This document shows, one piece after another, positions 1 through 6,587 of a stretch of 20,913 nucleotides of DNA. Within the stretch, counting starts at the first letter, position 1. Every line of letters begins with the position of its first letter. The position numbers and the translations under genes are program-made. Origin of the DNA: a virus; IMG/VR virus record IMGVR_UViG_3300035182_001716, positions 1-20,913 of that record. One strand, given 5' to 3'. The notes below the pieces were generated by a model, which did not search any database, had not been told where the DNA came from, and was given only the letters and a program-made list of their open reading frames with translations.

Positions 1-355
1 ATTCTTTCTTTACTATTTGAAATATTCCAGCATCTGTCTCTGGATTATAAATTTTCCAGGAAGTCCATTTGTCACTGATATCAAATTTTTGTTTGATATT
101 TTTACGAAAACAAAGGTACTGTTTACCACAAACAAAAAGGTATTTAATTTGGATATCTTCAATGCCACGGTTAAAATTTAACTTAAATTCTTGAACCTTT
201 AAAGGAACTAGCAAATCATAGCTAAATTCAAAGTTTAATTGTTTTTTAGCTCCTTCTAAAGATATTTTATTGCGAAGGTAGACAGTGTTAGTGTCTACCC
301 CGAATTGTGTCGAACAGTAATCATAGTAGTCTTTATATTTACTAACAATTTTCAC
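1..355 (-). CDS. Hypothetical phage protein, 3' part beyond the window edge
   Basis: An open frame of 118 codons starts at a GTG (353-355) and runs off the left edge without a stop. The start is chosen because a strong AAAGGAG ribosome binding site (365-371) lies about 9 bases upstream. The protein begins MKIVSKYKDYYDYC and continues with GVDTNTVYLRNK. This opening resembles a hypothetical protein common in large phages, which begins with a K-Y-K-D-Y-Y-D-like motif; that comparison is from memory and gives no function. It lies 55 bases downstream of the Ro60-like gene on the same strand and is probably co-transcribed with it. No membrane segment or catalytic motif is visible. The function is unknown. 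Confidence 0.8.
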   Translation of the reverse strand, partial: MKIVSKYKDYYDYCSTQFGVDTNTVYLRNKISLEGAKKQLNFEFSYDLLVPLKVQEFKLNFNRGIEDIQIKYLFVCGKQYLCFRKNIKQKFDISDKWTSWKIYNPETDAGIFQIVKKE

Positions 356-410
356 CTAGAATTTCTCCTTTAGTTAAATTGCAAAGACTACCATGACACT
401 GTTGAGGTGT

Positions 411-2003
411 TTACAGTTTGCCTGTAGCGAAGTTGCTAATCAGTTGCGGAACAGCTGAATCAAAACCAACAATATCCAAAGAATGGCTATCAGTTGGGTC
501 AGCTACGGAAAAGTTAGTGACCGTAGTACCACAAATGACATATCTAGCTTCTTTGTTGAATGAACCGCGGAACTGCTCCAATGCTTGACGTGGGTGGCAA
601 CCACGATTAACTTCATTGTCAGTGATTGACACGAAACAATCCACTGGCAATTTATTTGCAATTGCGTAATCGACTGGAGCGGCCAAGTTGGTAGAGCTCC
701 AATTAAAACGACGTACAACTTCCATTGCTTCATTCAAACTCATTCGGTCATGAATGTTCAGCTCGCTAAAGCCAGTGCTAAAGCCACAGATAACATAGTT
801 TTTCTCGGTTTTCATGATAGCCATCGCGATAACAGTAGCCGCTTCAGCCGCAGTGATGTTGTCCAAACCATATACGTGAGTGTTAAACATTGAGCCAGAG
901 CAGTCTATGCCAAGCAAGAAATTTTTGCCGGTTGGCTCAACATTTTTGAAGGCTTCATAAAAAGCTGCGTCCAGTGCACTAACGATACGTTGGTTTGGTT
1001 GCCAAGTCAAAGAACCTTTAACACTACGTCCAGAACTGTAAGTTTTCAATGCAGCCAATACGTTGATTGGGTGAATACGAGAGCGCTTCAGTAATTCAGT
1101 ATCAGAAAGTAAGTTGATAACAGTTTTTGATGCATCAGACAATGAGCCTAACATACCAATGCTTGACATACGACCAAGGTTACGTAGCAACGCGGTATAA
1201 CCGATTTTTTCAATTAGTTTTTCCCAGATTTGAGAATTACGTAATAGCTGAGTTGGCAGCATTTCCCAAGTTAATCCGTCGTTTTCGATTGCTATGATTG
1301 CATTTTTAACCGTTGGGTTTGCATGCAGTTCAGAGAAGACGCGAACAATTTTAGGAGAAGTTTCAGTGACTTCTTTTGTCACTGCCCAACGATACGCATT
1401 TGAGCGCTCTTCGGTATCTGGTTTAACGTGAGCCAAGCGCAATACGTCACGGTGTGACCAACCATCACGGCTTTGGTATTTCAGCATTTGGAAAACAACT
1501 TTGTCGAGTTCTTTTTTGTTGTACCAGGCAGAGATACCACGTTTTGCAACTGCATTCCATTTACCTAACTGATTAACCGTCTCAACGAATTGAAACAAGT
1601 GTGTACCGATGCGGCAAACTTTTGGCAGAGCGTCATATGCAGCTTTACGACCAGCTTCATCAGCATAGATGGAAGTCAATGCCAAAGCGAAGATTGCTGG
1701 GTCATTTTTAGGTGCGCGACCGCCATTTGAAATTTCAACGATACGGTTAACAACAGTGATTGCGTCTTGTTTGATGAGCTTAATTACATTTGTCGCGGCA
1801 GCTTCAGTCAGTTTTTTTGCTGAAGTGTAGTACGTTGGGCGGTCACTTCCCAATATCAAAAATCTGTCCAAATAGCCCCAGTCATCAAGCTTAAACGTAT
1901 AGCCACCAGTTGAGTTGACAACCATTTCAGCTTCACGACCAACGATAGAACAAGTTACTGGAGTATTTTGAGTTGCTTGCTTGAGGGTTTTTGCATATGA
2001 CAT
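411..2003 (-). CDS. rsr: Ro60/Rsr-type RNA-binding protein (TROVE domain plus vWA)
   Basis: The 530-residue protein has the usual Ro60 length and order. A HEAT-like TROVE ring occupies about residues 15-355, with the signature stretch KYQSRDGWSHRDVLRLAH (175-192) and ALLRNLGRM (271-279). A von Willebrand factor A fold follows from about 360. Its metal-ion-dependent adhesion site is complete: D367-x-S369-x-S371, T438 and D462. Ro proteins bind misfolded RNA ends in the ring and Y RNAs on its outer face; in bacteria, Rsr with a Y RNA can tether an exoribonuclease. The start is supported by GGAG just upstream of the ATG. The leader upstream of the gene (2058-2264) is a dense run of stem-loops and is the obvious candidate for the RNA partner. 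The family call is firm; the role in phage infection is inferred. Confidence 0.96.
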   Translation of the reverse strand: MSYAKTLKQATQNTPVTCSIVGREAEMVVNSTGGYTFKLDDWGYLDRFLILGSDRPTYYTSAKKLTEAAATNVIKLIKQDAITVVNRIVEISNGGRAPKNDPAIFALALTSIYADEAGRKAAYDALPKVCRIGTHLFQFVETVNQLGKWNAVAKRGISAWYNKKELDKVVFQMLKYQSRDGWSHRDVLRLAHVKPDTEERSNAYRWAVTKEVTETSPKIVRVFSELHANPTVKNAIIAIENDGLTWEMLPTQLLRNSQIWEKLIEKIGYTALLRNLGRMSSIGMLGSLSDASKTVINLLSDTELLKRSRIHPINVLAALKTYSSGRSVKGSLTWQPNQRIVSALDAAFYEAFKNVEPTGKNFLLGIDCSGSMFNTHVYGLDNITAAEAATVIAMAIMKTEKNYVICGFSTGFSELNIHDRMSLNEAMEVVRRFNWSSTNLAAPVDYAIANKLPVDCFVSITDNEVNRGCHPRQALEQFRGSFNKEARYVICGTTVTNFSVADPTDSHSLDIVGFDSAVPQLISNFATGKL

Positions 2004-2057
2004 ATTACGGCTCCATTTATTAGGGCAAAATATAAAACAACTTAGACAGCAAGTAGT

Positions 2058-2264
2058 GAAATCGGGAATTTCAGTTTACACCCTATCTTTCCATGCCGAA
2101 ACAGAGGGTAAAGTACCACAGAGGTCATAACCTATCCTCACAAAGGGAGTAAGGAATCCCGTCGACAATTAACGTAGTGTCAACTCACGCTTAATAATTC
2201 GCTACTAAAAGCTAGTTATGATTTAGCTCATAACGGCATCCCTGTCACCTGCAGGTCTGGGTGC
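2058..2264 (-). ncRNA. Candidate structured (Y-like) RNA upstream of the Ro60 gene
   Basis: No frame is open for more than about 20 codons here, yet stems are packed end to end: GAAAT/ATTTC (2058-2072), ACCCT/AGGGT with an inner TTTC/GAAA (2080-2109), AGGT/ACCT (2122-2133), GGGA/TCCC (2145-2160), a 7-base-pair stem at 2161-2184, GTTATGA/TCATAAC (2215-2234), and GCACCC/GGGATGC enclosing ACC-TGCA-GGT (2236-2264). The 2161-2184 stem pairs fully only in the minus-strand RNA, as a G-U wobble; the plus strand has an A-C mismatch. That and the Ro60 gene downstream suggest minus-strand transcription. Bacterial Y RNAs are typically encoded next to rsr. I could not match the known Y RNA binding motif or a tRNA-like module with certainty. 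The rest of the 2004-2497 gap shows only the terminator at 2438-2484. Confidence 0.55.
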
Positions 2265-2437
2265 TCTTGAAGTCGGTCATCCTTTCGAATCCAAACCTTG
2301 CAAAAGCATTTATTAGTGACAGTTAAGATAACCAATTTCGATCGGCAATCTAAGTTGTAGTTTTTATCTGAACATTAAGTTCAAATTCGTTTCAAGCCAG
2401 AAAAGAGTAATTACTTATCAACCTGAAAAAAGGATAT

Positions 2438-2484
2438 TATAACACCACGTAAAATATTTTTACATTTTAGAACGTGGTGTTATA
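2438..2484 (-). terminator. 13-base-pair inverted repeat, probable terminator of the 2498-3061 gene
   Basis: The arms TATAACACCACGT (2438-2450) and ACGTGGTGTTATA (2472-2484) are perfectly complementary across a 21-base AT-rich loop. The structure begins 13 bases after the stop of the gene ending at 2498. Reading in the minus direction, a run of six T follows within a few bases. The loop is long for an intrinsic terminator, so an operator or processing role is possible. Confidence 0.6.
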
Positions 2485-2497
2485 ACTTTGACAGGAA

Positions 2498-3061
2498 TTA
2501 AGCGTCTTTAGTCATCAGTACATCGTCAAACGCACCACCAGCTCCAAAATGAGCTTTAAGCTGATTATAAGCACGTTGATAAAAATTAAACATTTTGTCA
2601 ATGTTCGTTTTTAATTTATTCATTGCCGTTGTATCACCACCTTTTGCGGCTTCTAACTGAGCACGCCATGCTTTCGCTAATGATGGGGCATGAGTTGCTC
2701 CAATATCTTGAAGTAGCTCATCAGCATTACGCTTTTCACTAAATTCTTTGGGCGCATGCGGGTTATCTAAGCCGTCTAAGAATTTAAAAAAGTTTTTAGA
2801 AGCACCTGATTGGTCAATCTTAGAAAAATCGTCTATAACGTCACGATCGTCTTTACGACCTAATAGCTGTAGCCCAGCTAGTGCGTTTGACATCTCGTCT
2901 AATTCATTATCTTCTAAACTTTCAAGTGGGTTTTCATTTTTCAAACCAAACTGCGCATGAAGATGTCCAAGGAACTTATCAACTCGTTCCATCAGAATAA
3001 ATTCTTGCTTATGCTCGTCTCGAATGGTTTGCAACTCTACCAAGAGTTCAAGTGCAGCCAT
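2498..3061 (-). CDS. Uncharacterised helical phage protein, probably late
   Basis: This is a 187-residue soluble protein with no signal peptide or membrane segment. It is rich in charged and leucine residues and looks almost entirely helical, with an acidic middle around LEDNELDEMS and a glycine-rich turn (FGAGGAFDD) near the C-terminus. The ATG is preceded at good spacing by AAAGGAG. A perfect TATAAATA late promoter lies at 3126-3133, and a strong inverted repeat closes the gene at 2438-2484, so it appears to be a single-gene late transcript. The family is not recognised. Late expression would fit a virion or assembly role, but nothing in the protein itself shows this. Confidence 0.85.
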   Translation of the reverse strand: MAALELLVELQTIRDEHKQEFILMERVDKFLGHLHAQFGLKNENPLESLEDNELDEMSNALAGLQLLGRKDDRDVIDDFSKIDQSGASKNFFKFLDGLDNPHAPKEFSEKRNADELLQDIGATHAPSLAKAWRAQLEAAKGGDTTAMNKLKTNIDKMFNFYQRAYNQLKAHFGAGGAFDDVLMTKDA

Positions 3062-3125
3062 GTGTATCTCCTTTAAAAAGTATGTTTTTCAATTTGCAAA
3101 TTGAGCTATAATTTAGCCATAACAC

Positions 3126-3133
3126 TATTTATA
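3126..3133 (-). promoter_or_regulatory. T4-like late promoter (TATAAATA)
   Basis: The exact T4 late consensus TATAAATA lies on the minus strand 65 bases before the ATG of the 187-residue gene. A palindrome CAATTTGCAAATTG (3090-3103) lies in the leader between them. The call is by motif and position only. Confidence 0.6.
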
Positions 3134-3353
3134 TGCTTGCATAATGGAACTGCTACGAAAACTGACAGACTAAGGGTCTTGTCTCTGTCTCTGCGCGCTT
3201 ATCTTCAGCTTTTCAAAAACGTAGCACTCATAAAAGGAGATTTAATTGCCTCTTTTTTATGAACTAATGAAGTACTATGAAAACTGACAGACTAAGGGTC
3301 TTGTCTGCGTCTCTGCGCGCTTATCTTCAGCTTTTCAAAAACGTAGCCTTTAT

Positions 3354-3513
3354 GAAATTCACTTCTATGCAATTTTAAAATTCAGCAAATAGGTTCATTT
3401 ATAATTTCAATTAAAATTGCACAGAAGTGACCTGCGTCATTCAGATCAATCAAATTTCTTTTTTTCTTTTTGACTTATCTAGCATCATCTTTGTCTTTTT
3501 CCAAAACATAGCG
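3354..3513 (+). repeat. B module, copy 1 (promoter/leader-like)
   Basis: This 160-base element follows the second A unit of composite unit 1. It contains AATAGGTTCAT followed by TATAAT, then AGTGACCTGCGTCATTCAGA, then a pyrimidine-rich tract. Its last 40 or so bases resemble the 3' half of an A unit, so it looks like an A unit whose 5' half was replaced by leader-type sequence. TATAAT is a perfect sigma70 -10 element, but no good -35 lies 17 bases upstream. Confidence 0.8.
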
Positions 3514-3763
3514 TTTTTGAAAAGACGGATTATTTTGCCCTCTTTTTGTATCGATGAACTACTACGAAAACTGACAGACTAAGGGTCTTGTCTCTGTCTC
3601 TGCGCGCTTATCTTCAGCTTTTCAAAAACGTAGCACTCATAAAAGGAGACTTAATTTTCTCTTTTTTGTATCAGGGGAACTGCTACGAAAACTGACAGAC
3701 TAAGGGTCTTGTCTGCGTCTCTGCGCATTTCTTTTTTCGTCTTTTTAAAAACGTAGCGTTCAT

Positions 3764-3923
3764 GAAATTCACTTCTGTGCAATTTTAAAATTCAACAAAT
3801 AGGTTCATTTATAATTTCAATTAAAATTCAACAGGGGTGACCTGCGTCATTCAGATCAATCAAATTTCTTTTTTTCTTTTTGACTTGTCTCGCATCATCT
3901 TTGTCTTTTTCCAAAACGTAGCG
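3764..3923 (+). repeat. B module, copy 2
   Basis: This copy has the same 160-base length as the first and is nearly identical to it from AAATTCACTTCTGTGCAATT through the TATAAT box and GGGGTGACCTGCGTCATT to the terminal CAAAACGTAGCG. It sits after the second A unit of composite unit 2. Confidence 0.85.
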
Positions 3924-4138
3924 TTTTTTGTGAACTACTACGAAAACTGACAGACTAAGGGTCTTGTCTCTGTCTCTGCGCGCTTATCTTCAGCTTTTCA
4001 AAAACGTAGCACTCATAAAAGGAGATTTAATTGCCTCTTTTTTGGGACCAATGAACTGCTATGAAAACTGACAGACTAAGGGTCTTGTCTCGCTTGCAAA
4101 TATTCTCTCTCTCGTCTTTTCAAAAACGTAGCCTTTTT

Positions 4139-4307
4139 AAAAATCACTTCTGTGCTATTTTAAAATTCAGCAAATAGGTTCATTCATAATTTCAATCAAA
4201 ATTCAACAGGGGTGACCTGTGTCATTCAGATCAATTGAATTTCTTTTTTTCTATTTTAACTTGTCTCGCTTGCAAATATTTCTCTCAGCTTTTTCCAAAA
4301 TGCAGTG
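4139..4307 (+). repeat. B module, copy 3 (more diverged)
   Basis: This copy has the AATAGGTTCATTCATAATTT and GGGGTGACCTG blocks. Its tail carries TTGTCTCGCTTGCAAATATT (4261-4280), identical to 4085-4104 inside the A unit just upstream, which points to gene conversion or unequal crossing-over between A and B elements. Confidence 0.8.
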
Positions 4308-4399
4308 TTTTTGTGAACTGCTATGAAAACTGACAGACTAAGGGTCTTGTCTCTGTCTCGCAATTTCTTTTTTCGTCTTTTTGAAAACGTAGCACTCAT

Positions 4400-4430
4400 A
4401 AAAAAAGAGACAATTAAGTCTCTTTTTTTT
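4400..4430 (+). terminator. Intrinsic terminator in the repeat array
   Basis: AAAAAAGAGAC pairs perfectly with GTCTCTTTTTT across a loop of AATTAA and is followed by further T residues. It is the best-preserved version of the weaker hairpins that follow the other odd-numbered A units (3232-3258, 3641-3667, 4017-4043, 4451-4477). The A-rich 5' arm would let it work in either direction. Confidence 0.8.
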
Positions 4431-4606
4431 GAACTAATGAAGTACTACGAAAAAGGAGATTTAATTGCCTCTTTTTTGTATCAGCGAACTGCTACGAAAA
4501 CTGACAGACTAAGGGTCTTGTCTGCGTCTCTGCGCATTTCTCTCAGCTTTTTTAAAAACGTAGCCTTTCCTCATCGTTGTGTCCTAAATGACATCATTTA
4601 GCCAGT

Positions 4607-4614
4607 GATAAATA
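4607..4614 (+). promoter_or_regulatory. Possible late promoter (GATAAATA) before the nuclease gene
   Basis: GATAAATA matches the late consensus at seven of eight bases and is the same variant as the one at 20743-20750. It lies 121 bases before the nuclease ATG, just after a small perfect hairpin, CTAAATG-ACAT-CATTTAG (4584-4601). Confidence 0.35.
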
Positions 4615-4648
4615 ATTTACAATTTAATAAATTGCGTTTAGTGATGAT

Positions 4649-4735
4649 TTAAATTGTAGTAATAGGTTCACATATCATTTAAATTAAAATTTAACTGAGG
4701 TGATCAGCTTCATTCAGAACAAATAAACTACACCT
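4649..4735 (+). repeat. B module, copy 4: diverged copy forming the nuclease leader
   Basis: AATAGGTTCACATATCATTT, GAGGTGATCAGC and TTCATTCAGAACAA align in order and spacing with the central part of copies 1-3. Here the module leads straight into the ATG at 4736 instead of a pyrimidine tract. TATAAT has become TATCAT. Either this is the ancestral leader from which the other copies were amplified, or the nuclease was captured next to an existing array. Confidence 0.7.
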
Positions 4736-5443
4736 ATGAATAAATTTATTTTTACAATTTTAACATGTTTAAGCCTCAGTTCAGCATATGGATGTACGGA
4801 GGTTGATGAGCAGTTTTTACCAAAGCAAAACATTTCAACGATTGATTTATGCAGGACAGACTATCAGGTTGCATATTCACTTGAGCTAAAAAGTCCGATA
4901 TGGGTTGGAGAAACATTAACGGCTGAAGAGATTAGTGCCGCTATAGTTCGCGTCAATATGTTTAGGGCCGACCCAACTTTAAATCATGGCGAACGCGCGG
5001 AATTGGCTGATTATTCAGATAGTGGATACGATCGAGGTCATTTATTCTCGGCTTTAGATTCAAGCTCTGAAAAGGCTATGGAAGAAAGTTTTTATTTGTC
5101 AAATATGGTTCCACAGTTGCCAGCAAATAATCGTGGCATTTGGAATCAGTTAGAGCGTAGAGTTCGAGACATGGCGGTTAAACAGAGAAAATTAATTATT
5201 TTTTCAGGACCAGTTTTTGTGAGAGATAATCGGACAATTGGCGATAATCATATTCCAGTTCCGATGGATTTGTTCAAGGTAATTTACGACCCAGCCACTC
5301 AAACCGTTTTAACTTTCATTATCCCAAATCAAAAAGTTTCAAATTTTAAGCATTATGTCTCTAATTTAAAAACCTTAGCTGAAAAAACTGGATTGACCTT
5401 TTTTGCCGGTCAACCAGTTAAAGAACTTAATTATATTAACTAG
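4736..5443 (+). CDS. Exported DNA/RNA non-specific endonuclease (NUC family)
   Basis: This 235-residue protein starts with a Sec-type signal peptide: K3, a hydrophobic core FIFTILTCLSLSS, then AYG-C near residue 20. The DRGH motif (residues 99-102) supplies the general-base histidine H102. The downstream segment LPANNRGIWNQLE (128-140) supplies the magnesium-binding asparagine, the conserved W and E. This is the His-Me finger nuclease family of Serratia nuclease and NUC1, which cleaves single- and double-stranded DNA and RNA. The product should act in the periplasm or outside the cell. C20 is not in a good lipobox, so a lipoprotein is unlikely. No strong ribosome binding site precedes the ATG. 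The gene is the only intact plus-strand gene in the left half, has its own repeat-rich leader, and ends overlapping the convergent gene by 8 bases, all of which suggests a self-contained accessory (moron-like) insertion. Confidence 0.93.
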   Translation: MNKFIFTILTCLSLSSAYGCTEVDEQFLPKQNISTIDLCRTDYQVAYSLELKSPIWVGETLTAEEISAAIVRVNMFRADPTLNHGERAELADYSDSGYDRGHLFSALDSSSEKAMEESFYLSNMVPQLPANNRGIWNQLERRVRDMAVKQRKLIIFSGPVFVRDNRTIGDNHIPVPMDLFKVIYDPATQTVLTFIIPNQKVSNFKHYVSNLKTLAEKTGLTFFAGQPVKELNYIN

Positions 5444-5828
5444 GACGTTGATTAATATTAATCTGACGGGAGCGCTCATTCGTAATACCATCGATGTTAA
5501 CATTTCTAATATAGAAAGTTCCATCACCATGAGCAGTTCCAGTAAAAACGATATTTTTAACTATTAGATTACAATAAAGATTTCTACCTTCTTGTTCAGT
5601 CGCGTATTCCTCAATCGCTTTAATTTTTACTAAGAACAACTTATTAAGAGCCTCACTAACTTGCTCTAAATGCTTATATGATGGAAGCTTTTGAAGGTCT
5701 GGAGCAAATTGGTCAATTACGATGTCTACCTTAATTGGAATAGCTCTAGCATATAGAGAACTATTAATTGAGTCAACTAGATGCTGGCAATAAATGTAGG
5801 CTTCAGCCAATGAATGAAATGCTGTCAT
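5436..5828 (-). CDS. Hypothetical protein
   Basis: The reading frame extends to a TTG at 5837, but the ATG at 5826-5828 (MTAFHSLAEAYIYCQ) is preferred; neither has a clear ribosome binding site. It encodes about 130 residues, with a helical N-terminal half and a beta-rich C-terminal half (LYCNLIVKNIVFTGTAHGDGTFYIRNVNIDG). No family is recognised. Its 3' end overlaps the nuclease gene tail to tail by 8 bases, without a terminator between them. Its start lies 10 bases after the hairpin at 5838-5867, which may limit read-through from the upstream operon. Confidence 0.7.
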   Translation of the reverse strand: MTAFHSLAEAYIYCQHLVDSINSSLYARAIPIKVDIVIDQFAPDLQKLPSYKHLEQVSEALNKLFLVKIKAIEEYATEQEGRNLYCNLIVKNIVFTGTAHGDGTFYIRNVNIDGITNERSRQININQRPS

Positions 5829-5837
5829 AGAATTCAA

Positions 5838-5867
5838 AAATAGAGTTAGTTTAAACTAACTCTATTT
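5838..5867 (-). terminator. Perfect 15-base palindrome with T-run: terminator
   Basis: AAATAGAGTTAG and CTAACTCTATTT pair perfectly around TTTAAA. In the minus direction the stem ends in TTTTT. It starts 5 bases after the stop of the gene ending at 5872 and closes the PhoH operon, leaving the 5436-5828 gene dependent on read-through or its own promoter. Confidence 0.75.
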
Positions 5868-5871
5868 AATC

Positions 5872-6162
5872 TTAACTTAAATCTGTTTCAAATTCCATGG
5901 ATGAAAACCATTCTTCTGTATCTGCCCTAAGCTTAGTTTCAGCTTCATAACTTACGTGCGCGTTCAGTTCTTCAAGTTCACGTAAAATTTCAGTTAATAA
6001 AATTTCAGGTATTGGTTTGTCAAGAGTTTTACTTAGTTCAAATAGAACTGTTAATTCAATATCATCTTCAAAGGTAAAAACTTCAGGAGTGAATAATTTT
6101 AGCTTGATGTTGATGATATTGTCATTTGACAATATTGAATAATCGACTTGCGAGTGCTTCAT
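5872..6162 (-). CDS. Hypothetical acidic protein
   Basis: The ATG at 6160-6162 is chosen over the in-frame TTG six bases upstream because GGGAG (6169-6173) is correctly spaced for it. The start overlaps the upstream stop by one base (TAATG), a translational-coupling arrangement. The 96-residue product is acidic, with a helical C-terminal half (EILLTEILRELEELNAH) and the ending EEWFSSMEFETDLS. No family, signal peptide or membrane segment is recognised. It is the last gene of the PhoH operon before the terminator. Confidence 0.78.
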   Translation of the reverse strand: MKHSQVDYSILSNDNIINIKLKLFTPEVFTFEDDIELTVLFELSKTLDKPIPEILLTEILRELEELNAHVSYEAETKLRADTEEWFSSMEFETDLS

Positions 6163-6581
6163 TACCAACTCCCGTAATCAGTAATATCTTCAATGGCTCC
6201 ACATTCGCATGTAGCATATACGTTTTGACCAATTCCACTTTCAGAGGAAACATCGAAAGAAATTTTAAGAAAATTAAGCTCTGCACCAGCTGCTACCTCA
6301 GTACAGACTTTAGTGTGTTTTTTGAGCCAGTTTGCCACTAATAATATCTCTGTAACGCTTAACGCTAATTTAGTTTCAATACTGGCTTTGGGGGTATGTG
6401 TTTTCATTTTGAACTTTGTTGTGAATGGTATAGCGCCAATCACATAGTTAGGGTAAGCTTTGTGAATAGCGCTATTTAAAGTGTTAACATCAAGTGAAAG
6501 CACAATGGCTTGAGTAGACACATCTATTATGTCTATCAAGCCAGGTTGTACCTCATTGATTTTCCAAGTTAATTCTGGCAT
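6162..6581 (-). CDS. Hypothetical protein
   Basis: This is a 139-residue protein of mixed alpha/beta character, starting MPELTWKINEVQPGLIDII. It has two cysteines close to the C-terminus (ATCECGAIEDITD), a possible partial metal or disulphide site, but not a complete zinc finger. It begins 6 bases after the phoH stop and is coupled through TAATG to the next gene, so the three form one operon. The function is not recognised. Confidence 0.78.
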   Translation of the reverse strand: MPELTWKINEVQPGLIDIIDVSTQAIVLSLDVNTLNSAIHKAYPNYVIGAIPFTTKFKMKTHTPKASIETKLALSVTEILLVANWLKKHTKVCTEVAAGAELNFLKISFDVSSESGIGQNVYATCECGAIEDITDYGSW

Positions 6582-6587
6582 TTTCTT

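Larger units (their letters stand above)
3152..4564 (+). repeat. Array of 74-base hairpin repeats (A units) in composite tandem units
   Basis: Eight full copies of a roughly 74-base unit occur at 3152-3225, 3273-3347, 3561-3634, 3682-3757, 3937-4010, 4058-4132, 4320-4393 and 4491-4564, with a deleted ninth copy at 4443-4450. Each begins (G)CTACGAAAACTGACAGAC, has the invariant core CTAAGGGTCTTGTCT, and ends AAAACGTAGC. The ends pair (CTACG/CGTAG). Inside them GAAAACTGA pairs with TCAG-C-TTTTC in several copies, and GACAGAC/GTC(T)TGTC forms a hairpin with loop TAAGG. Three copies have CTATG instead of CTACG, which keeps pairing as a G-U wobble only in plus-strand RNA. The odd and even copies are joined by terminator-like hairpins (3232-3258, 3641-3667, 4017-4043, 4400-4430, 4451-4477). 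The whole pattern repeats four times with periods of 409, 376 and 383 bases. No gene is supported within it. Confidence 0.9.

Noticed and set aside
2265-2300. tRNA gene, suggested by TTCGAAT
   Set aside because: On neither strand do the flanking bases form a T stem, and no acceptor or anticodon arm fits.
2748-2960. Plus-strand frame of 70 codons
   Set aside because: It is an antisense shadow of the 187-residue gene with a promoter, ribosome binding site and terminator on the other strand.
3152-4564. CRISPR array
   Set aside because: The repeated units are about 74 bases, the sequences between them are themselves repeated instead of unique, spacing is irregular and no cas gene is present.
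4323-4601. Plus-strand open reading frame of 92 codons
   Set aside because: It is a translation of the A repeats and terminators (the same TDRLRVLS segment occurs twice) and has no ribosome binding site.
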